A stretch of DNA of 64,000 bases from the NCBI GenBank assembly GCA_034435055.1, contig DAOTXS010000048.1:1-64000 (forward strand). The letters are read 5' to 3'. Shown here one piece after another: positions 9,520 through 17,125 of this stretch. Numbering within the stretch: position 1 is the stretch's first letter; each line of letters opens with the position of its first letter. Under the pieces are notes generated by a model. It saw nothing but the letters and a program-made list of their open reading frames with translations. It ran no database searches and was not told the DNA's origin. The translations under genes were made by a program, and so were the position numbers. The stretch is from DAOTXS01 sp034435055. Its GTDB lineage: Bacteria > Chloroflexota > Anaerolineae > UBA4142.

Positions 9520-9544
9520 AAAAAAGGGCGAGAGTACCTCGCCC
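9520..9544 (-). terminator. Intrinsic terminator after the small protease gene
   Basis: Minus strand: GGGCGAG-N5-CTCGCCC followed by six T. It is a perfect 7-bp stem, 8 nt after the protease stop codon. Confidence 0.88.
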
Positions 9545-9551
9545 CTACATC

Positions 9552-10178
9552 TCACACCATCACGCTCTCCGCGTATTGCGGTCGCCGCGCGGGTTGAGCT
9601 TTTTCAACCTCTTTGAGAAATTGCCTGACCACGTGCGCCGGAATCGCCATGCCCACATCCGGTCCGTTGATCATCACATTGACGCCAATGATTTTACCGG
9701 CGCTGTCGATCATCGCGCCGCCGGAATGACCGGGGCGCAGGTGCACACTCGCGACGATGAATTCGCGTCCGCCGGTTTGAAATTCCGGAAACTCGGCGCC
9801 ACTGCCAATCACGATGCCGGCAGTTGCCGCGTCGGTCACGCCCCACGGATGACCAATCGCCATCACCCATTCGCCGGCGCACAGATTTTTTGAATCGCCA
9901 AACTCGATGGTCGGCAAATCGATAGCATCAACTTTCAGCGCGGCGAGGTCGTGTTCGCGATCATACGCGATGAGTTGTGCGGGCAGTGTGCGGCCGTCCG
10001 GCAAAGATACTTTTAATCCGCGTCGTCCGATGACGTGCGCATTTGTCACGATCAAACCATCGGCGCGCACGATAATCCCGGCACCCGCGCCGCCGTGTCC
10101 GTTCCGAATTTCGACGAGCGCGCGCCGCGCGTGTTCGATGTTCGCGGCAAGGTCGTCGTTCAGTTGTTGTAAATCCAT
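9552..10178 (-). CDS. Trypsin-like (S1C) serine protease without PDZ domain
   Basis: HtrA/DegP-type protease domain of 208 residues. The triad is visible as His in NAHVIG, Asp in REHDLAALK and Ser in RPGHSGGAM. No signal peptide or transmembrane segment is seen, and the PDZ domain normal for HtrA is absent, so it may be a cytoplasmic or minimal form. Its neighbour upstream on the same strand is a related protease with a PDZ domain. The two probably arose by duplication, separated by a CACCGCAGAG-type inverted repeat. Confidence 0.85.
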   Translation of the reverse strand: MDLQQLNDDLAANIEHARRALVEIRNGHGGAGAGIIVRADGLIVTNAHVIGRRGLKVSLPDGRTLPAQLIAYDREHDLAALKVDAIDLPTIEFGDSKNLCAGEWVMAIGHPWGVTDAATAGIVIGSGAEFPEFQTGGREFIVASVHLRPGHSGGAMIDSAGKIIGVNVMINGPDVGMAIPAHVVRQFLKEVEKAQPARRPQYAESVMV

Positions 10179-10190
10179 TGCTCTTGTTCC

Positions 10191-10258
10191 TCACCGCAGA
10201 GACGCCGAGAACACAGAGAAAAATTTTATACTCTGCGTCCTCTGTGCCTCTGCGGTGA
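10191..10258. repeat. CACCGCAGAG inverted repeat
   Basis: Perfect 11-bp terminal arms TCACCGCAGAG/CTCTGCGGTGA around an imperfectly palindromic core. Relatives occur at 35796-35866 and 38598-38630. Confidence 0.75.
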
Positions 10259-10265
10259 AAATGTT

Positions 10266-11159
10266 TTACTTCCGTTCGCCAATCGTCGCGCGTACTTCTT
10301 GCACCTGACCGCCACGAACGATTTTCACCGGCACGGTCGCGCCCACACGCTCACCGCTTAACGCCGCGAGCAAATCATCGAGATGGCGCACTACATCACC
10401 ACTCACCGCGACAATTGTATCGCCCAGCATCAAGCCGGCTTTATCCGCCGGACCGCCCGGCTCCACCGAGACGACCAGCAAGCCGGTTTCTTGATTCAAC
10501 GATTTCGCCAATGTTTCCGGCAATCGCACCGGTTGCGCGCCCACACCCAGGTACCCGCGCGCGATGTGACCTTTCGTCAGCAACGTTTCGACGACCGATT
10601 TGATCGTCGTTGCCGGAATCGTGAGACTGACGCCGCGCATCAACGCGGATGAATTCATGCCGATGAGTTGTCCGCTCGCATCGATCAGCGGACCGCCGGA
10701 GAAACCAGGATACATCACAACATCGGTTTGCAAGTAACGATCCAGTTTGCCGCCGCCGGGCGTGCGCCACGCTTCACCCAACGCGCTGACGATGCCGAGC
10801 GTTGCCATCACCGTTTTGCCTGGTCTGCCCAAGGCAATCGATAAATGCCCAACCTTGAGCACGTTCAAGTCTGCCCACGCGCGCGCGGTCAAACCGGACG
10901 ATTGCGCGCGCAATACCGCGATGTCGGTCGTCGGATCGCGTCCGACAAGTTTCGCGCTGATCGTGCGTCCATCGCCGAGACCGATTTGAATATTTTCATC
11001 CTCTTCAACGACGTGATGCGCAGTAACGATCACACCATCGGCGGAGAAAACGATGCCGCTTGCCGGAAAACGCGGGCGCGCTTGCACGCGCACGACGCCC
11101 GCGCCGGCAAATTCCACCGCCGCCGCAAGAGTTTGAGATAGATCAGAAAGGGTTGTCAT
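10266..11159 (-). CDS. HtrA-like serine protease with PDZ domain
   Basis: A 297-residue S1C protease followed by one PDZ domain (from about residue 195, RGYLGVGAQPV onward). Triad: His in TAHHVVEED, Asp in TDIAVLRAQ, Ser in YPGFSGGPL. The N-terminus has no clear signal peptide or membrane anchor, so a cytoplasmic site, or export by an unrecognised route, is possible. The family degrades or refolds damaged proteins. A LuxR-type regulator lies upstream in the same orientation, separated by a 227-bp repeat-filled gap. Confidence 0.88.
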   Translation of the reverse strand: MTTLSDLSQTLAAAVEFAGAGVVRVQARPRFPASGIVFSADGVIVTAHHVVEEDENIQIGLGDGRTISAKLVGRDPTTDIAVLRAQSSGLTARAWADLNVLKVGHLSIALGRPGKTVMATLGIVSALGEAWRTPGGGKLDRYLQTDVVMYPGFSGGPLIDASGQLIGMNSSALMRGVSLTIPATTIKSVVETLLTKGHIARGYLGVGAQPVRLPETLAKSLNQETGLLVVSVEPGGPADKAGLMLGDTIVAVSGDVVRHLDDLLAALSGERVGATVPVKIVRGGQVQEVRATIGERK

Positions 11160-11297
11160 GTTATCCTCCGTTTGAATAGTTGGTTAGTTCGATAGTGCAA
11201 TAGTGCGATAGTTGTTTGCAATGTTCACTATAACAAACCAACGAAGAATAAACACCAGCAATTGTGTGGGGGCGAAACCTAATCGAAAGTATGGGGG

Positions 11298-11381
11298 CTG
11301 TCATTGCGAGCGGAGCGAAGCAATCTCTTAAAGTATTTTGAAAGATTGCTTCGTCGCATAGAACGCTCCTCGCAATGACAG
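11298..11381. repeat. TGTCATTGCGAG inverted-repeat element, copy 1
   Basis: 13-bp arms CTGTCATTGCGAG/CTCGCAATGACAG enclose inner arms GAAGCAATCT/AGATTGCTTC. It is non-coding and MITE-like in structure, closely similar to 51110-51197. The flanking 11180-11240 holds degenerate CGATAGTGCAATAGTG units; no gene is seen. Confidence 0.85.
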
Positions 11382-11386
11382 ATCGT

Positions 11387-11992
11387 CTAAAGCAGAATCA
11401 AACCCAGCCGCGTCGCGGTGACAACCGCTTCGGTGCGGCTCTGCGCGTTCAGTTTGCCGAGGATGGCGTTGACGTGGAATTTTACCGTGTGTTCGCTAAT
11501 TCCCAGTTCGCGCGCAATCGTCTTGTTCGATTGACCCTCTGCTATCAACCGCAACACTTGCAATTCGCGCGGCGTCAGTGCTTCGACCGGTTGCGCGGAC
11601 GATGAATCGCGTGCTGGGAATAATACCGCCGCCAACGTCGGCGCGATGACGACCAACCCATCGGCGACGGCGGCGATTGCCGATGCCATCGTTTCGACGG
11701 AAGCGTCGCGCGGCAAAAGACCGCGCGCGCCGGCTGACCACGCGGCAGTCGCTTCATCAGCATCAGCAAGTAAAACTATCGACGGCGCGCGTTCATCCCG
11801 CAGATTGATCGCCGCAACCGCTTGCGCGGAATCCCACACGATCACATCGGGACGATACAAATCGATTGCCCCGGCAAATTCCGCGCCGGCAATTTGTCCC
11901 ACCACAAGAATATTCGATTGTTGGTTCAACAGCGTTGCCAAGCCCGCGCGCGCAAGCGAATCATCGGCAACGACAAGCACGCGAATATTCAC
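11387..11992 (-). CDS. LuxR/NarL-type response regulator with atypical receiver
   Basis: 201 residues: a receiver-like domain (1-120) and a C-terminal LuxR helix-turn-helix (about 140-200; LTPRELQVLRLIAEGQSNKTIA). The receiver keeps the acidic pair (VADD) and an Asp in VIVWDS, but the usual phospho-switch lysine motif is replaced by GLLPRDAS, so it may not respond to phosphorylation in the usual way. No partner kinase is nearby. The GTG at 11992 lies 6 nt after a TATAAT and lacks a Shine-Dalgarno sequence, which predicts a leaderless mRNA. Confidence 0.87.
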   Translation of the reverse strand: MNIRVLVVADDSLARAGLATLLNQQSNILVVGQIAGAEFAGAIDLYRPDVIVWDSAQAVAAINLRDERAPSIVLLADADEATAAWSAGARGLLPRDASVETMASAIAAVADGLVVIAPTLAAVLFPARDSSSAQPVEALTPRELQVLRLIAEGQSNKTIARELGISEHTVKFHVNAILGKLNAQSRTEAVVTATRLGLILL

Positions 11993-11998
11993 AGCGAC

Positions 11999-12026
11999 AT
12001 TATAGTCGATTATCGACGCGCGGCAA
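11999..12026 (-). promoter_or_regulatory. Leaderless promoter of the LuxR-type regulator
   Basis: Minus strand TTGCCG (12021-12026), 16-bp spacer, TATAAT (11999-12004), then 6 nt to the GTG start. The spacer contains the palindrome GTCGAT-T-ATCGAC (12005-12017), a possible autoregulatory site. Confidence 0.7.
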
Positions 12027-12078
12027 TCGGTGAATTTTCAGTTTCGGTTGAGAGCGCATCGAAAATTGGAACCACCCC

Positions 12079-12106
12079 TTGACAGCATCGGGATAGTGTG
12101 TACATT
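12079..12106 (+). promoter_or_regulatory. Promoter of the lipoprotein gene
   Basis: TTGACA (12079-12084), 16-bp spacer, TACATT (12101-12106), about 65 nt before the chosen start. Confidence 0.65.
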
Positions 12107-12171
12107 TAGCCCCATCCTTTCGACCGCGCCGGCGAAGAGTGCCGGCGGATTTTCTCATGACGGGATATTTT

Positions 12172-12639
12172 ATGCGCCAATCGATTGTTTTTATCCTTTT
12201 GCTTTTCCTCACGGTGCTACTCGGTGCTTGCGCGAGCGCAACACCTTTACCCCCTCTGCCGACGCGCGTCTTTACGCCAACGTTCACACCGATGAGTCCA
12301 CCTCCCCCCGCGACGCCAACGACAATGGCGACAGTTACGCCAACCTCAACGCCGCTCCCGTTACCCAGCTCGACGCCAACTCACGCCCCCCCAACTGCCA
12401 CCCCTGAATATCCGCCGATTCCGCGCGGGATGGGCGGGTTGATCATCGTGAATAACCTGGGGCAAGAACTGGCTTATGATATTGGTAACAACCTTTATCG
12501 AATTCCGCCCAAAAGTAAACTGGTCATCTTCCTTTCGCCGGGGCGGCACAATTTTTCTGCGACCGTTCCCGGGTATAACGGCAAAACCGGCACCGCCGAG
12601 ATCAAGGAAGGATTTTATCATCAACAGTTATGGGGCTAG
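12172..12639 (+). CDS. Small lipoprotein with Pro/Thr-rich linker
   Basis: 155 residues: signal peptide with lipobox LLGAC (Cys near residue 20), a Pro/Thr-rich spacer to about residue 85, then a globular tail of about 75 residues (starting GGLIIVNNLGQEL) resembling the PEGA or short beta-sandwich domains found outside Gram-positive-type membranes. I chose the ATG at 12172 because it begins the signal peptide directly. Function unknown; it presumably sits on the outer face of the membrane. Its stop codon lies inside an inverted repeat. Confidence 0.75.
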   Translation: MRQSIVFILLLFLTVLLGACASATPLPPLPTRVFTPTFTPMSPPPPATPTTMATVTPTSTPLPLPSSTPTHAPPTATPEYPPIPRGMGGLIIVNNLGQELAYDIGNNLYRIPPKSKLVIFLSPGRHNFSATVPGYNGKTGTAEIKEGFYHQQLWG

Positions 12640-12743
12640 TGCAGCAACATGAAAAAGTTGCATACCAGCCCTGCTGGGAATGGCAAGCACCGCCTATTCA
12701 ATTCAAATATGAACTACGCACGTTCATGTTGATGCACTACTAG
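12636..12743. repeat. 108-bp inverted-repeat element
   Basis: CTAGTGCAGCAACATGAA (12636-12653) pairs with TTCATGTTGATGCACTACTAG (12723-12743) with a 3-nt bulge and one mismatch. The core has no reading frame. It is MITE-like or a large hairpin and includes the stop codon of the preceding lipoprotein gene. Confidence 0.7.
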
Positions 12744-12753
12744 GGAAATTAAA

Positions 12754-14481
12754 ATGCGAAAGATATTTTTCACTTTAACTGCAATCTTGGTGCTGTTCAT
12801 TTTGATATTGAGTTGGTCGCTTGATTCTGCCACACCGGTAAAAGCGCAGAGTCGAGTCACTCCCGTGCGCCCCAGTCCCGGCGGTGGTGTGCCGCCTGAT
12901 CGTCCGGATTTGCCGTTTGCCGATGGCGGAATATTTCAACTTCCCACCGTGTTACCGCCAGCGCCCGAGTCGCCAACCAGCGTGCCGCCGACGATCGCGC
13001 GCGCGGTGCCAACCAACACGCCGACTGCCACCGCCACGCCGGTGCCGACTGCAACGAATACACCGTTGCCCGGGCGCGTGGTGGTGAATGAAGTTCTGCC
13101 GCGCGCGCGCAACCTCGATTGGAATCGCGACGGCGCGGTTAACACCGACGATCAATGGATCGAAATTTACAACGGCGGCGAACGGACCGCCGATTTGGGC
13201 AGCTGGAAAATCGATACCGGCGACAAGACGCACGCGTTTACGATTCCGGCAAACACCGGCGTCGCGCCGAATAGTTGGATCACTTTTTTCCGAAACGAAA
13301 CCGGGATTGCTCTTGACACAGTCACGCAAGTTCGATTGCTGTATCCCAGCGGCGCGGTGGTTGACCGCGTCGATTATCCGGTTCTTGGCGAAGATGAGGT
13401 GTACGCGCGCATGAAAGACGGGGACGGCGCGTGGCGCATCGGTTGTGTGCAATCACCGAACGACAAAAACTGTCAAGCGCTTGGTTCAGCCGTGGCAAAT
13501 TTCAATATGCCGTATTTCCGCGAGAACATCGCCAGCCCCACCCGCCCAATTGATCTCGCAGTTCTGGCAACCAACTTTTTGCTCGCAATCATTCTCGCCT
13601 TGGCGATGGGATTTTTCAGCAATCTCCTGAACGATGCCATTGAGGCGCACGAAGAGTACGTGGCACAGTTACTCACGCCGGTAACCCAAATGATCCAACG
13701 TGTTCGGCAAGCCGGTTCTGGTTTTGATGAGTGGCTGAGCAAAGCCAAACTCGCGTGGCTGGGATTTGTTTTCAAACTGGGACTCATTCTGCTTCTTTAC
13801 GGTTTGGTGCTTGCGTACCTCGATCCAAGTTTTGCGTTTATCACCCGTGATGGTTTGATGCTGATTCTCGCGTTAGGATTATCGACGGGGTTGGTGGCGT
13901 TGGCGGACGATCTGGCAACAGTGCTCTATTTGAAACAACGTGGAATGACCAGTTCCATTCGCATTCACAGCGGCAATATCATCATCGTCGTACTCTCGAC
14001 GCTTTTTTCGCGCGTGTCTGGTTTGGTGCCCGGCTTGATTCTCGGCAGTCCCGCCGGGATCGAAGATGTGCCGGACGATGATGCCGGCGCGCGGCTCGAC
14101 TATTTGGCAATCGGCGCGACGGCGTTGGTGGCATTGGTCGCGTGGTTGCTTGCGCCGGTCTTTCAAAACGAAGCGTGGCTCAACACCGTCCTCTTGCTCA
14201 TCTTCGCCGCCGGCGTGCAAACCGTCTTTTTCGAAATGTTGCCGGTCAGTTATCTGCGCGGCAAAGCGATCTTTCAAGCCAATCGTTTGGCGTGGTTTGT
14301 AATCTCCGCCATTGCCATCGCCGTCTTTTTGCAAACGATGCTCAACCCGGACGGCGCGTTCGTCAGCGCGTTCAACTCGTCGAATATGATTTGGCTGACG
14401 ATCATCGTCGTTTCATTTTGTTGCATAAGCACCTTGATCTGGTTTTATTTTCAGCGACTCAAAACGAATGCGCCCGCCTAA
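12754..14481 (+). CDS. Lamin-tail-domain (LTD) membrane protein
   Basis: 575 residues. Signal peptide or anchor (1-30), then a Pro/Thr-rich linker (about 50-105). A lamin-tail domain follows at about 106-215 (VVVNEVLPRARNLDWN at its start, WIEIYNGG, LGSWKIDTGD). About seven predicted membrane helices occupy 265-570. LTDs are small immunoglobulin-like folds that bind nucleic acid or surface polymers; in bacteria they usually sit on secreted nucleases or surface proteins. The membrane part is not recognised. It may act as a surface-exposed binding module on a transporter-like anchor. Downstream it meets a convergent HEAT-repeat gene at a shared terminator. Confidence 0.8.
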   Translation: MRKIFFTLTAILVLFILILSWSLDSATPVKAQSRVTPVRPSPGGGVPPDRPDLPFADGGIFQLPTVLPPAPESPTSVPPTIARAVPTNTPTATATPVPTATNTPLPGRVVVNEVLPRARNLDWNRDGAVNTDDQWIEIYNGGERTADLGSWKIDTGDKTHAFTIPANTGVAPNSWITFFRNETGIALDTVTQVRLLYPSGAVVDRVDYPVLGEDEVYARMKDGDGAWRIGCVQSPNDKNCQALGSAVANFNMPYFRENIASPTRPIDLAVLATNFLLAIILALAMGFFSNLLNDAIEAHEEYVAQLLTPVTQMIQRVRQAGSGFDEWLSKAKLAWLGFVFKLGLILLLYGLVLAYLDPSFAFITRDGLMLILALGLSTGLVALADDLATVLYLKQRGMTSSIRIHSGNIIIVVLSTLFSRVSGLVPGLILGSPAGIEDVPDDDAGARLDYLAIGATALVALVAWLLAPVFQNEAWLNTVLLLIFAAGVQTVFFEMLPVSYLRGKAIFQANRLAWFVISAIAIAVFLQTMLNPDGAFVSAFNSSNMIWLTIIVVSFCCISTLIWFYFQRLKTNAPA

Positions 14482-14526
14482 AACAACCACCCGCTCACTC
14501 GTCTAACGAATGAGCGGGTTGTTTGA
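14482..14526. terminator. Bidirectional terminator
   Basis: Long imperfect stem AACAACC..CCCGCTCA/TGAGCGGGTTGTT with an extra TCGT/ACGA pair near the loop. It serves the convergent LTD and HEAT genes and overlaps the end of the latter. Confidence 0.8.
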
Positions 14527-15375
14527 TCCAAACCCGGTGATGAACGGCAATCCCAGTCGTTGCCGAATTGCAATCGCACATTGCTTTGCCTCCCGCGCAA
14601 GCGACTTGTTCGTGGCGGTAACCAACTCATCGATTGCCGGCAAAATTGGTTCGTCGCCGATGTTGCTCAACGTGGTCAGTGCGGCGACACGCACATCGTA
14701 AACTTCTGCGTCGTCACATGCCGCGCGGGTTAGCGCATCGATGACAGGTCGTTCAGGATAGTGGATTAGATTTTGCGCGCTCCACTGTCGCACCTCGATG
14801 GAGTGGTGACGCAGTTGATTGCACAACACCGGCGCGGCGCGCGCGCCAAGTTTTGTGCACGCCCGCTCGATGCACACCCGCACCTGACTCTTGATACTGC
14901 TTTCCATCGCCCCAGTTTCATTCGCCAGCATCTCAAACAGCGCGTGGAGCGCATCGACTGTGGCAAGATTGGCGAACGCATCGGCAATCGTCGTGCGCAA
15001 TTCGTACTCATCGGTGGAAATACGATTGACGTAAAAGCCGTCGCGGTATCGGCGTTCCGGCGCGGCGCGCGCCAAATCGATCAGGTCTTGTTCGCGCTGG
15101 CGGCTGACCCTAACGGCGCGTTGCAAAACCGCCACGGTCGTCGCATCGTCGATTTTGCCCAGCGCGTTCGCGGCGTGAATCAAATCGCCGATGGGTTGTT
15201 CCGGGGCGGCTAATAAATCGCCGAGCGTGGGTACGGCGCGTGCGTCGCCTAATTCTCCCAACGCTTTGATCGCTTCTGTGCGGGTGTGGCGATCCTTGCT
15301 TTTAAGGAATTGAATCAGACCGGTAACATCGCGTTTTTGTTTGAGTCCAGCAATATTCGATCCGAAAAACGGCAC
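14503..15375 (-). CDS. HEAT-repeat protein
   Basis: 290 residues composed almost entirely of helical HEAT/PBS-lyase-like repeats (for example TRTEAIKALGELGDARAVPTL and ALTTLSNIGDEPILPAIDEL). Such proteins act as scaffolds or in phycobiliprotein-lyase-like binding; no catalytic motif is seen. The GTG at 15375 is 5 nt after AGGAGG and 24 nt after the -10 of a consensus promoter, so I prefer it over upstream frames. Confidence 0.8.
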   Translation of the reverse strand: MPFFGSNIAGLKQKRDVTGLIQFLKSKDRHTRTEAIKALGELGDARAVPTLGDLLAAPEQPIGDLIHAANALGKIDDATTVAVLQRAVRVSRQREQDLIDLARAAPERRYRDGFYVNRISTDEYELRTTIADAFANLATVDALHALFEMLANETGAMESSIKSQVRVCIERACTKLGARAAPVLCNQLRHHSIEVRQWSAQNLIHYPERPVIDALTRAACDDAEVYDVRVAALTTLSNIGDEPILPAIDELVTATNKSLAREAKQCAIAIRQRLGLPFITGFGSNNPLIR

Positions 15376-15398
15376 TGCCACCTCCTGCTCTTGGCGCA

Positions 15399-15427
15399 AG
15401 TATAACTGACCGCGCGCCGCGTGTCAA
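15399..15427 (-). promoter_or_regulatory. Promoter of the HEAT-repeat gene
   Basis: Minus strand TTGACA (15422-15427), 17-bp GC-rich spacer, TATACT (15399-15404). Confidence 0.82.
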
Positions 15428-15444
15428 AAGCGATGTGCGCAAAG

Positions 15445-15467
15445 AAAAATCCCGCGACTTGCGCGGG
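15445..15467 (-). terminator. Terminator after the phosphatase-like gene
   Basis: Minus strand CCCGCG-N5-CGCGGG followed by ATTTTTC, about 22 nt after the stop codon at 15490. Confidence 0.8.
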
Positions 15468-15489
15468 AAACGAAATAACTTTTGCCACA

Positions 15490-15951
15490 TTACCGACGAT
15501 CAATTTGGGTTTGCATCTCGCGAATGAATTGTTCCCAGACCGGATGATGACTGCCCCGCCAAATCGATGCCCGGAATTCATCGGCTTGCGCCTCTGACCA
15601 TCCCAGGTATTTCATCGCGTACAGCGAATAGAAAGCGGTTACGCGAAAATTGGCGGCGCAATGCAAAAGCGTTTTCTCGCCGACGACTTGGGAAAAAATT
15701 TTCTCGAACGCTTGAAAATCACTCGCTTGCGGCGCATCCCACACGACCGGAATGTGATGATACGTCATCCCCAGCGAACGCACCAAACCGGCTTCGTCCG
15801 GCAGAGAGGTCTGAGGATGAAGTGTCGCTAGATTGATCACCACCTTGAACCCTTCAGCGGCGGCGGCTTTGATTTGCTCTTCGGTGGGCTGTCCGCCGGT
15901 GATGAGTTGGTCATTCACAAAGCGATAGTTGTAAATATCTGACGTGGGCAT
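15490..15951 (-). CDS. Tyrosine/dual-specificity phosphatase-like protein with CX4R loop
   Basis: 153 residues from the ATG at 15951; a TTG at 15960 is an alternative. The fold pattern is that of small DSP-like proteins (ITGGQPTEEQI, then INLAT, then a putative general acid Asp72 in VVWDAP). The P-loop reads HCAANFR (97-103), that is Cys-X4-Arg rather than the canonical Cys-X5-Arg. I recall similar shortened loops in bacterial members of this family, so activity on a non-protein substrate is possible. It follows nagZ within 5 nt (or overlaps it by 3 nt if TTG is used), so the two are co-transcribed. Confidence 0.75.
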   Translation of the reverse strand: MPTSDIYNYRFVNDQLITGGQPTEEQIKAAAAEGFKVVINLATLHPQTSLPDEAGLVRSLGMTYHHIPVVWDAPQASDFQAFEKIFSQVVGEKTLLHCAANFRVTAFYSLYAMKYLGWSEAQADEFRASIWRGSHHPVWEQFIREMQTQIDRR

Positions 15952-15956
15952 GAAAA

Positions 15957-17012
15957 TCAATCCAACCTTTCTTTGAGTTGTGCGATTCGCTGATACGCTT
16001 GATCGATCCGCGCCGCGCTGATTTTTCCGTCGCGCACCAATTGCTTGAGCGTGTGGAACGCGCGCGATGGCAAGTCCGATTCAAAAGTTAGGTTATTCCC
16101 CAGCGCGATCATATCCACGCCGGCGTTGACCACGTGTTCGAGTGCGGTTGCCAAATCGTAATGCGCCGCAATCGCTTTCATTTGCAAATCGTCCGAAATC
16201 ACGACGCCGGCGTACCGCAACTCGTCGCGCAAAATGCCGGTGATGATTTTCTTTGAGAGCGTCGCCGGAAATTCCGGATCGAGATTCGCGTTGAATACGT
16301 GCGCGGTCATGATCGCGTCCGCTTGCCCGGCGGCGATGAGTCGCGCAAAGGGTTCCAACTCCGCGCGCGTCCACGTTTGCGTTACATCGACAAAGCCAAG
16401 ATGCGAATCATCTTTGGAACTGCCGTGCCCGGGAAAATGTTTCAACGTGGTCAACACCCCAAACTGATGATGTGCCTCAATGACCGCACGCGCGTGATTC
16501 GTAACGATGGTCGGGTCGGCGGAGAAACTGCGCTCGATTTTACCGATGATCGGATTTTCCGGATTGATATTGAGATCGACTGCCGGCGCGAGGTTGAGAT
16601 TGATGCCGTGCGCGGCAAGCGTTTGCGCGGTCGTTTCCGCGGCGTTGCGCGTTTGCGCCAAATCGTTTTGCGCGCCCAACGCTTGTGGCGACACGCTGGG
16701 CGGAAAACCGTACCGCTCTTTCAAGCGCGCCACGCGCCCGCCTTCTTGATCGATGGCAATCAACAATCGCGTGGGAGCAGTTTTCTGCAACGCCTCGGTC
16801 AGCGCGCGCAATTGTTGCGGCGATTGAATGTTGCGTTCAGATTTTTGCGTCGGCACATCGTAATCGAACAAAACAACTGCGCCGATGTGCAAATCGCGCA
16901 GTTCTTGAACAATTGGATTGTTGTTCAAATCGAAACCACGAAAACCGATCATCAACATCTGACCGATTTTGAAATCGAGATCGGGCGTGGTTAAAGAAAT
17001 TGGTGTAGACAT
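15957..17012 (-). CDS. nagZ: Beta-N-acetylhexosaminidase (GH3, NagZ-like)
   Basis: Glycoside hydrolase family 3 enzyme that removes GlcNAc from muropeptides during cell-wall recycling. 351 residues. Visible motifs are the substrate-binding IDQEGGRVARL near residue 90, KHFPGHG with the catalytic-loop His followed by DSHLG near residue 205, and the nucleophile-region VISDDLQMKAI near 270. No signal peptide is seen, consistent with a cytoplasmic enzyme. No other peptidoglycan recycling gene is adjacent. Confidence 0.92.
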   Translation of the reverse strand: MSTPISLTTPDLDFKIGQMLMIGFRGFDLNNNPIVQELRDLHIGAVVLFDYDVPTQKSERNIQSPQQLRALTEALQKTAPTRLLIAIDQEGGRVARLKERYGFPPSVSPQALGAQNDLAQTRNAAETTAQTLAAHGINLNLAPAVDLNINPENPIIGKIERSFSADPTIVTNHARAVIEAHHQFGVLTTLKHFPGHGSSKDDSHLGFVDVTQTWTRAELEPFARLIAAGQADAIMTAHVFNANLDPEFPATLSKKIITGILRDELRYAGVVISDDLQMKAIAAHYDLATALEHVVNAGVDMIALGNNLTFESDLPSRAFHTLKQLVRDGKISAARIDQAYQRIAQLKERLD

Positions 17013-17092
17013 CGGTTGGCATCCAGCTAAAAATGTGAGTGATGCGAGTTTTCCATATTCGCGGCACGTGAGATTTGTCGATCAAATGGACA

Positions 17093-17121
17093 AAACCCGA
17101 AGGAAAAATTCCTTCGGGTTT
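17093..17121 (-). terminator. Terminator after the Mrp gene
   Basis: Stem AACCCGAAGGAA/TTCCTTCGGGTT with a short T-run on the minus strand, directly after the mrp stop at 17126. Confidence 0.75.
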
Positions 17122-17125
17122 GTGG

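Noticed and set aside
10191..10258. Terminator between the two protease genes
   Set aside because: The arms match a dispersed repeat family and lack a T-run.
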